In this document: piece after piece, positions 3,527 through 8,887 of the stretch | Layout: each line of letters begins with the position of its first letter | How positions within the stretch are numbered: the stretch's first letter is position 1 | Assembly (NCBI GenBank): GCA_017431755.1 | Contig: JAFRKM010000036.1 | Coordinates: 1 to 8,887, forward strand | Reading direction: 5' to 3' | Origin: Clostridia bacterium | GTDB taxonomy: Bacteria > Bacillota > Clostridia > Oscillospirales > Acutalibacteraceae | Length of the DNA: 8,887 nt | Notes under the pieces: model-generated | Databases searched by the model: none | Told to the model about the DNA's origin: nothing | What the model saw: the letters and a program-made list of their open reading frames with translations, nothing else | Position numbers and translations under genes: made by a program

Positions 3527-5851
3527 TTGAAAAGTATAACAATTAATTCAAAAGAAAAATTTTTAAGTATGGCAAAAAATTATTCTCTGAAAATGATTTT
3601 TGTAAAACTGATGTGTTTGATTTCGGGTATTTTAGTGTCAAGAGGAGCTGTTTTAGGCAGATATTACCCGTTTGGATTATCTTTTTCGGCATCTGCGCCG
3701 GGCGGATTTTTTACGCCTACATTAATAGGTGCAGCAATGGGGTATTTATTTCCTTTAAAAATAGGCCCGGCAGTTCGGTACATATCTACAATAATTGCAA
3801 TAGCAGCTGCAAAATGGACTCTTAGCGATCTATATAAAATTAAAAAACACTTTTTATATACACCGTTGGTTGTATTTTTTTCTGCATTAGTTACAGGTTT
3901 TGCAATGAATTTTGCTTACGGTGTTGATGGGTTAGATATATTTATAAGTATACTTGAAGCAATAGTTGCTGCAGGCACGGCGTACTTTTTTGATAATACT
4001 TTTAAAATTATTGCAAATAAAAAAATTTACTCTTTAACACAAAAAGACTTTGCTTGCTTAGTGGTTAGTTTGAGCATAATTTTATTTTCGATTTCGCAAA
4101 TTAATATATGCGGTGTTTCGTTAGGAAGAGTTTGTGGAATTACTGCTACGTTGGGTGCTTCTTATGTAGTAGGAACTTTCGGTGGTGCGTTAGTTGGTGC
4201 AGCTATGGGAGCAATATTTAGTTTGTCTTTTTTGAAATTTCCATATACTTCTAATTTTTATTCTTTTGGTGGAATGATTTCTGGATTGTTTATATCGTTT
4301 GATAGAATTGGTGTTTGTTTATCGTTTTTGCTTTCTGCAGGGCTAACGTTTTTCCCGCTTGTAAATACGGAGAGTGTAGTTATATGTACATACGAAATGA
4401 TTTTGGGCAGTTTGCTATTTTTAATTATTCCCAAAAGTTTTTTTTATAGATGTAAATTATTTTTGCCCAAAGTTAATAGTGGTGAATGTAATGGAGCTGA
4501 AGAAACTAAAGAGTTTATAATTCAAAAGATTAAGGATTTATCGCAGTTTTTATGTTTTGTTCCAAAAATTATACAAAACGCTTCGAGTAGATTCCTTAAA
4601 AAAGAGGAATCAAATCCAAAACTTATGTGCTTGCAAGTAGCGGCTAATTATTGCGTGAGTTGCGGCAAAAATAAAAAGTGTTGGTCAGAAAATTTTAACA
4701 GCACAGAGAAAAACATTATTAATATTTATGAAAATGTTTCTAAAAATAAAGAATTTATGAATTTTAATTTGTCAACCGATTTTTTACAAAGGTGCTACAA
4801 AACAGATAGCCTTACAAAAGAAATTTCTAAATTTTATAATAATATTAAAGCTGAAAAAAATTCAAAAATAAAAATAATGGAGTTTAAAAATATTATTTCT
4901 GAGCAGTTTGCTGCAGTGGGATCTTTACTTGGTGATTTAACGGGGGAGTTCGCAGATGTTATTAGTATTAATGAAAAATTTTCCGTAAAAATAAAAAACG
5001 AATTTAAAAATTTAAATGTGAACTGTTTGTCTATAAACTCATATATAGATAAAAACGGAAAAATGTTTGTGGAAATGGAATTTAATTATAATCCAAGTGA
5101 AGATGTGCTTTATAAAATTTATAAAATAGTTTCTAAAATAAGTGGCAGAAAAATGAATACGCCGGTAGTTAATGAATGTGCGGATATTTTTAAAGTTAAA
5201 ATATCCGAGCAAAAGATTTATTCCGTAAGCGTTGGAGTGAGTCAGCATACGTTTAATAACGGTAGGATGTGCGGTGACAGTTGTAAATATTTTGAAGATG
5301 GTTCGGGAATTTTTAATGTATTTATAAGCGATGGTATGGGTACTGGTGTTAAAGCGGCAGCGGAAGGTGCTATGACTGCGGAACTTATGAAAAATTTTGT
5401 TAAATCAGGTATAAGTATTACAAGCGCGATTAAATTTGTAAATTCCGCTCTTTTGCTAAGGCCAAGTGATGAATCACTTACTACGCTTGATGCTTTATCG
5501 CTTAATTTATTAACAGGCGAAGCGAAATTTATAAAAGCAGGTGCTCCAACAACATTTTTGCTTAGAGATAATAAGGTTCAAAAAATCAGTTTTGAAACGT
5601 TACCTATAGGTATATTAAATGAGGTGTCTTTTTCCGAAAAAATTTATAATTTAAGAGATGGTGACATTGTTTTGATGGTTTCTGATGGTGCTACAGATAT
5701 AGACAGTAAATTTATAATTGATATTTTAAAATCTAAAATTTATAGTTCTGCTCAAGAGCTTGCTAAAATGGTTGTGAATGAAGCAATAAATTTACGCAAA
5801 GAAACGCATGATGATGATATAAGTGCAGTTGCGATTTATTTATATAAATAA
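3527..5851 (+). CDS. spoIIE: SpoIIE, stage II sporulation serine phosphatase
   Basis: The protein has 774 residues, close to the family length (827 in Bacillus subtilis). Residues about 20-310 carry roughly ten hydrophobic membrane helices. The central region follows, with a four-cysteine cluster C368, C376, C379 and C385 before Trp386. The C-terminal PP2C-type (PPM) phosphatase domain starts near residue 565. Its metal-binding acidic motifs are all present: GDS (Asp584), FISDGMGTG (Asp602), MVSDGATD (Asp720) and HDDDIS (Asp763-764). SpoIIE sits at the asymmetric septum, binds FtsZ, and dephosphorylates the anti-anti-sigma factor SpoIIAA to release sigma-F in the forespore. The start is TTG, 9 nt after AGGTGG. 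A 22-nt-spaced promoter lies upstream. It converges on the comM-like gene with only 3 nt between the stop codons and no terminator between them. Confidence 0.96.
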   Translation: MKSITINSKEKFLSMAKNYSLKMIFVKLMCLISGILVSRGAVLGRYYPFGLSFSASAPGGFFTPTLIGAAMGYLFPLKIGPAVRYISTIIAIAAAKWTLSDLYKIKKHFLYTPLVVFFSALVTGFAMNFAYGVDGLDIFISILEAIVAAGTAYFFDNTFKIIANKKIYSLTQKDFACLVVSLSIILFSISQINICGVSLGRVCGITATLGASYVVGTFGGALVGAAMGAIFSLSFLKFPYTSNFYSFGGMISGLFISFDRIGVCLSFLLSAGLTFFPLVNTESVVICTYEMILGSLLFLIIPKSFFYRCKLFLPKVNSGECNGAEETKEFIIQKIKDLSQFLCFVPKIIQNASSRFLKKEESNPKLMCLQVAANYCVSCGKNKKCWSENFNSTEKNIINIYENVSKNKEFMNFNLSTDFLQRCYKTDSLTKEISKFYNNIKAEKNSKIKIMEFKNIISEQFAAVGSLLGDLTGEFADVISINEKFSVKIKNEFKNLNVNCLSINSYIDKNGKMFVEMEFNYNPSEDVLYKIYKIVSKISGRKMNTPVVNECADIFKVKISEQKIYSVSVGVSQHTFNNGRMCGDSCKYFEDGSGIFNVFISDGMGTGVKAAAEGAMTAELMKNFVKSGISITSAIKFVNSALLLRPSDESLTTLDALSLNLLTGEAKFIKAGAPTTFLLRDNKVQKISFETLPIGILNEVSFSEKIYNLRDGDIVLMVSDGATDIDSKFIIDILKSKIYSSAQELAKMVVNEAINLRKETHDDDISAVAIYLYK

Positions 5852-5854
5852 AAT

Positions 5855-7381
5855 TTATTTCTGCCAGTATTTTCTGTCTAAACTCCGGTACTGTATAGCT
5901 TCGCAGATATGTTCAAAATCTATTTTTTCTTTTTTATCAAGGTCTGCAATTGTTCTGGAGATTTTTAGTATTTTATCGTAGCCTCTGGCAGAAAGTCCGA
6001 GTTTATTAAAGGCTTTTTCTAGAATTGTTTTTGCTTTGTCTGTCATGGTGCATGTTTTTTGCAGAAAATGTGCGGGGATTCTTGAGTTTGATGTTACATT
6101 TATAGATTTTAAACGTTCTTTTTGAATGTTTCTTGCTTCGTTTACACGTTTGCGGATTGTTTCAGAGGTTTCTAATTTTTCGGTTGATGAAAGGCTTTCA
6201 AAATTTACTGGTGAAACTTCTACATGTATATCCATTCTGTCTAGTAGTGGTCCGGAAATTTTAGAAAGATAACGTGAAACCGCCGATGATGAACAAGTGC
6301 ACTGTTTGTTTGGGTGCCCAAAATATCCGCAAGGGCATGGATTAGTTGCAGCGATTAACATAAAAGAACATGGATATGTAAGCGCGATTTTTGCTCTGGA
6401 AAGTGTTATTACACCTTCTTCAATAGGTTGACGCAGTGTTTCTATTGCGGAACGAGAAAACTCAGATAATTCATCTAAAAATAGTACTCCATTATGGGCA
6501 AGGGAAATTTCTCCGGGTTGAGGTATGCTTCCCCCACCAGAAAGTCCGGCTGCGGATGTTGTGTGGTGCGGTGTTCTGAAAGGTCGTTGAGTTATTAGCG
6601 GGGAGTTGTTTTGCAAAATTCCTGCAATTGAGTGGATTTTGGTTGTTTCAATTATTTCGTTAAAAGTCATTTCCGGCAAAATAGAGGGTATTCTTTTCGC
6701 GAGCATGCTTTTGCCTGACCCTGGAGGACCAATTAATAAAACATTGTGATTTCCTGCTGCAGCAATTTCTAAAGCTCGTTTTACGTTGTATTGACCTTTT
6801 ACTTGAGAAAAATCTAGCGTAAATTCAGAGGGCTTTAGTTGTATATTTGTGTGGGGTTGTGGAAATATTTTTTCTTCTGATTCTAGGTGATTTATTATCT
6901 CTTTTACATTTTTAACTGGGTAAACATTTATTCCAGATATTGCTGCGGCTTCAATAGCATTTTTTTCTGGTACAAAGATATTTTCAAAACCATTTTGTTT
7001 TGCATGAATTGTCATTGGTAATATGCCGTTTACTGGGCAGACTTCTCCACTTAGTGACAATTCGCCAATAAAAGCAGAATTTTGTGGCACATCAGTTATT
7101 TGTCCGTTTGCTTTTAAAATTGACAAAAGAATAGGCAGGTCGTATAAAGATCCTGTTTTTCTTATGTCTGCTGGTGCCAAGTTTATAATAATGCGTGAAA
7201 CCGGAAATTTAAACCCGGAATTTTTTATGGCAGCTCTGACTCTATTTTTTGATTCTTTTATTGAGGCATCAGGAAGACCGACGATTTCGCAAGAAGGCAT
7301 TCCTTTTGAAATATCTGATTCAATAGTTACTACAAAAGCTTCTAAACCGTTTATTCCCATACTAAAAATTTTTGAATTCAT
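5855..7381 (-). CDS. comM: ComM/YifB-family AAA+ ATPase (Mg-chelatase-like)
   Basis: The protein has 508 residues, the standard length for the family. The N-terminal ribosomal-S5-like domain covers residues about 20-170 and includes EIVGLPDASIKESKNRVRAA. The Mg-chelatase-type AAA+ core has Walker A GPPGSGKS (218-225), the RPFRTPHHTTSAAGLSGGG loop (266-284), Walker B VLFLDE (299-304), a cysteine-rich NPCPCGYFGHPNKQCTC segment (347-363) and DRMDIH (381-386). The C-terminal domain runs to residue 508. In Gram-negative bacteria ComM is a hexameric helicase that promotes branch migration during natural transformation; homologues are also common in Firmicutes, where the role is less clear. GGAGA lies about 6 nt before the ATG. 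A promoter is visible upstream, so it need not depend on the zinc-peptidase gene behind it. Confidence 0.93.
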   Translation of the reverse strand: MNSKIFSMGINGLEAFVVTIESDISKGMPSCEIVGLPDASIKESKNRVRAAIKNSGFKFPVSRIIINLAPADIRKTGSLYDLPILLSILKANGQITDVPQNSAFIGELSLSGEVCPVNGILPMTIHAKQNGFENIFVPEKNAIEAAAISGINVYPVKNVKEIINHLESEEKIFPQPHTNIQLKPSEFTLDFSQVKGQYNVKRALEIAAAGNHNVLLIGPPGSGKSMLAKRIPSILPEMTFNEIIETTKIHSIAGILQNNSPLITQRPFRTPHHTTSAAGLSGGGSIPQPGEISLAHNGVLFLDELSEFSRSAIETLRQPIEEGVITLSRAKIALTYPCSFMLIAATNPCPCGYFGHPNKQCTCSSSAVSRYLSKISGPLLDRMDIHVEVSPVNFESLSSTEKLETSETIRKRVNEARNIQKERLKSINVTSNSRIPAHFLQKTCTMTDKAKTILEKAFNKLGLSARGYDKILKISRTIADLDKKEKIDFEHICEAIQYRSLDRKYWQK

Positions 7382-7421
7382 AAATATTCTCCAGTAAAAA
7401 TAAAATTAATTGTTTATTTTA

Positions 7422-7450
7422 ATTATACATTAATTGATATTAAAAATCAA
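7422..7450 (-). promoter_or_regulatory. sigma-A promoter of the comM-like gene
   Basis: On the minus strand TTGATT (7445-7450), a 17-nt spacer and a perfect TATAAT (7422-7427) precede the ATG by about 40 nt. The start would be near 7415. Confidence 0.7.
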
Positions 7451-7490
7451 ATTATTTATTAATGAATTTTTTATTTTAAAAAATTATAAT

Positions 7491-7518
7491 AAAAAAGCTA
7501 TTTCAAAAAGAAATAGCT
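7491..7518 (-). terminator. terminator of the zinc peptidase gene
   Basis: On the minus strand AGCTATTTC and GAAATAGCT form a 9-bp stem (7496-7504 with 7510-7518) around a 5-nt T loop, followed directly by T residues (7491-7495). Outer A-U and G-U pairs can extend the stem. It starts 6 nt after the stop codon and separates this gene from the comM-like gene. Confidence 0.92.
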
Positions 7519-7524
7519 CTTGTT

Positions 7525-8217
7525 TCAATCTCTGCTTCTTGATATAAATATTAATCTTAAAAGGTAAAGTAGCGAGTTGAAAGTCGCTGCTACATACGTA
7601 AGCGCTGCTGCACTGAGTACGCTTTTTGCTCCTTTAAGTTCGTCGGGAGTTAGTACATTGTTTTTTGATAGTGATTTTAAAGCCCGCCTGCTTGCGTTAA
7701 ATTCCACAGGTAAGGTTATAAGTTGAAAAAGTAATGCTACCGCAAAAAGTAAAATTCCTAAATTTAGGAAAAAATTAGATCCAGCTGGGAATAATATTCC
7801 TATCATCACAAGTGGCATGGAAAGTTTGGAACTTAAAGAACATATTGGAATTATAAATTCTCTTATTTTTATTGGAAAATATCCTTTGTCGTGTTGATCT
7901 GCGTGGCCGCATTCATGGGCAGCTACGCTGATTGCTGCAATAGAATTTTTCCCATATACTTCTTCAGAAAGAAAAACTCCGCTTGATCTTGGGTCAAAGT
8001 AATCGCTAAAATATCCGTAAGTTTGATTTACTGATACATTGTCTATATTTTTGTCACTTAGTATAATGTTTGCGCATTCTGCACCAGTTATTCCGCTTTT
8101 GGTGGAAATTTTAGAGTATTTACTAAAAGCATGTTTTACTTTTATTTCTGCAAATAGTGCAATTAATATTGAAATAATAAATGTTAAAAAGTTATAGGGT
8201 GATGTGTAATATATCAT
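7525..8217 (-). CDS. YugP-type membrane zinc metallopeptidase
   Basis: This 230-residue membrane protein belongs to the neutral zinc metallopeptidase family of YugP (PF04298 type). It opens with a membrane helix (about 9-24). SDYFDPRSSGVFLSEEVY (71-88) is typical of the family. The zinc site is H101-E-C-G-H105 in AAHECGHADQH, with Glu172 in LPVEFNASRRA as the likely third ligand. Further membrane helices lie at about 121-145, 150-170 and 203-226. The catalytic residues are intact and the length is normal. The substrate is not known for the family; a role in membrane protein quality control is often supposed. AAAGGA is about 10 nt before the ATG. The gene has its own promoter and terminator and is divergent from hsp20. 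Confidence 0.9.
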   Translation of the reverse strand: MIYYTSPYNFLTFIISILIALFAEIKVKHAFSKYSKISTKSGITGAECANIILSDKNIDNVSVNQTYGYFSDYFDPRSSGVFLSEEVYGKNSIAAISVAAHECGHADQHDKGYFPIKIREFIIPICSLSSKLSMPLVMIGILFPAGSNFFLNLGILLFAVALLFQLITLPVEFNASRRALKSLSKNNVLTPDELKGAKSVLSAAALTYVAATFNSLLYLLRLIFISRSRD

Positions 8218-8259
8218 AATAAAAATTTCCTTTCAGGTTTAAAATTTAGCTTCATTTAA

Positions 8260-8288
8260 ATGATACCATTTATAAATAATATTAGCAA
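8260..8288 (-). promoter_or_regulatory. promoter of the zinc peptidase gene
   Basis: On the minus strand TTGCTA (8283-8288), a 17-nt spacer and TATCAT (8260-8265) preceded by TGG form an extended -10 promoter. The -35 is weak (four of six). Confidence 0.55.
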
Positions 8289-8339
8289 ATGTAGGCATAA
8301 TAGTATAAAAAGAGAAAAAATAAAATTAGCAATTAATGG

Positions 8340-8368
8340 TTGACAGTACTAAAGAGCAGTGATAAAAT
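8340..8368 (+). promoter_or_regulatory. sigma-A promoter of hsp20
   Basis: A perfect TTGACA (8340-8345), a 17-nt spacer and TAAAAT (8363-8368) with an extended TGA make a strong vegetative promoter. No CIRCE element (TTAGCACTC inverted repeat) and no sigma-B-like promoter is present, so control is not through the usual HrcA site. Confidence 0.85.
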
Positions 8369-8376
8369 TCTAATTG

Positions 8377-8394
8377 TAGATATTGGTTTATCTA
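8377..8394 (+). repeat. 6-bp inverted repeat in the hsp20 leader
   Basis: TAGATA (8377-8382) and TATCTA (8389-8394) are perfect inverted arms around a 6-nt loop, right at the predicted transcription start. It could be a small operator or a 5' stabilising hairpin. It does not pair with the ribosome site. Confidence 0.45.
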
Positions 8395-8422
8395 TATTAA
8401 AATTTTTAGGAGGTTGATTTTT

Positions 8423-8854
8423 ATGCGTTTAATACCATATGGAGAAGATTTATTTGATGAATTTAAAAGCCCGTTTGATGATCTGTTTAAAAAAATGGAT
8501 GTTCGTCCAGATTTCACAAGCGTAATGAATACGGACATTGTGGAAAAAGAAAACGGCTTGGAAATGATAATAGACCTTCCCGGAGTGAAAAAAGAAGACA
8601 TAAAAGCAGAGCTTAACAAAGGGTATTTGGTAATTACAGCGTCAAGCGACTTGAAAAAAGAAGAAAAAGACGAATCAAAAAATTATTTGCGCAGAGAAAG
8701 ATCAAGTGGCAGATACAGACGCAGCTTTTTTGTAGGCGAAGAGTTAACGGAAGACGACATAAAAGCTAAATTTGAAAACGGTACGCTAACGATTGACCTG
8801 CCGAAAAAAGATCAAAAGAAATTTGAAGACAAAAAGACAATAAGCATTGAATAA
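8423..8854 (+). CDS. Hsp20 / alpha-crystallin small heat-shock protein
   Basis: This is a 143-residue ATP-independent holdase chaperone that binds unfolding proteins and forms oligomers in the cytoplasm. The alpha-crystallin domain spans about residues 36-128: DIVEKENGLEMIIDLPGVKK at its start, the YLRRERSSGRYRRSF segment (88-102), and FENGTLTIDLPK (117-128), the family's G-x-L signature. The C-terminal I-S-I (140-142) is the IxI motif that locks oligomers. AGGAGG (8408-8413) is 9 nt before the ATG at 8423; an in-frame TTG at 8414 abuts that site and is rejected. The gene is transcribed from a consensus promoter divergent from the zinc peptidase. Only 33 nt follow the stop, so its terminator is not seen. 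Confidence 0.95.
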   Translation: MRLIPYGEDLFDEFKSPFDDLFKKMDVRPDFTSVMNTDIVEKENGLEMIIDLPGVKKEDIKAELNKGYLVITASSDLKKEEKDESKNYLRRERSSGRYRRSFFVGEELTEDDIKAKFENGTLTIDLPKKDQKKFEDKKTISIE

Positions 8855-8887
8855 AATAATAAAAGTAAAAATAAAAACTCACTGCAA

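Noticed and set aside
3613..3825. Plus-strand frame of 70 codons
   Set aside because: It is a shifted frame inside spoIIE membrane helices.
5039..5248. Minus-strand frame of 69 codons
   Set aside because: It is antisense inside spoIIE, with low-complexity composition from AT-rich codons.
7023..7397. Plus-strand frame of 124 codons
   Set aside because: It is antisense to the comM-like gene's conserved N-terminal domain and has no ribosome site.
8377..8413. RNA thermometer in the hsp20 leader
   Set aside because: The inverted repeat does not involve the AGGAGG site, and no complementary CCTCC-like stretch is present in the leader.
8392..8619. Minus-strand frame of 75 codons
   Set aside because: It is a shadow of the hsp20 gene and its leader.

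Overview
The window looks like chromosome from a low-GC, endospore-forming member of the Firmicutes, most likely a Clostridia-type anaerobe. The evidence is the AT-rich DNA, strong purine-rich ribosome binding sites, TTG starts, consensus sigma-A promoters, and two sporulation genes (spoVM and spoIIE). Nothing in the sequence fixes the genus. I see no insertion sequence, CRISPR array, rRNA or integration site.

Layout, left to right. (1) A tRNA-Pro(UGG) gene on the minus strand with a near-perfect promoter. (2) A plus-strand sodium:alanine/glycine symporter gene that ends at a bidirectional terminator. (3) A minus-strand cluster converging on that terminator: an XRE-type repressor, a 47-residue membrane peptide, and a 27-residue SpoVM. 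SpoVM is easy to miss because of its size. (4) A 357-bp divergent intergenic region with facing promoters and TACAC-N5-GTGTW palindromes. (5) A plus-strand pair: a 66-residue helical protein and a 102-residue sigma-region-4-like HTH protein. (6) spoIIE, preceded by a promoter whose -35/-10 spacing is an unusual 22 nt, as in Spo0A-activated promoters. (7) A comM/yifB-family AAA+ gene, convergent with spoIIE and only 3 nt away. (8) A YugP-type membrane zinc peptidase gene with its own terminator. (9) A divergent hsp20 small heat-shock gene.

How the parts may work together. SpoIIE is the membrane phosphatase that activates the first forespore sigma factor, and SpoVM is the mother-cell peptide that anchors the spore coat base. 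Both flank a small regulatory module: the XRE repressor, the helical protein and the sigma-4-like protein. The XRE gene has no ATG, GTG or TTG start that keeps its HTH. The best start is an ATT placed 8 nt after a strong Shine-Dalgarno sequence. One palindrome sits between the -35 and -10 of the XRE promoter, and a matching one sits just before the ribosome binding site of the divergent pair. This suggests one repressor controlling both directions. That link, and any link to sporulation, is inference from position and motifs.

The least described parts are the XRE/helical/sigma-4 module, the 47-residue membrane peptide beside spoVM, and the tRNA-Pro with a U discriminator base. The other genes are familiar families.
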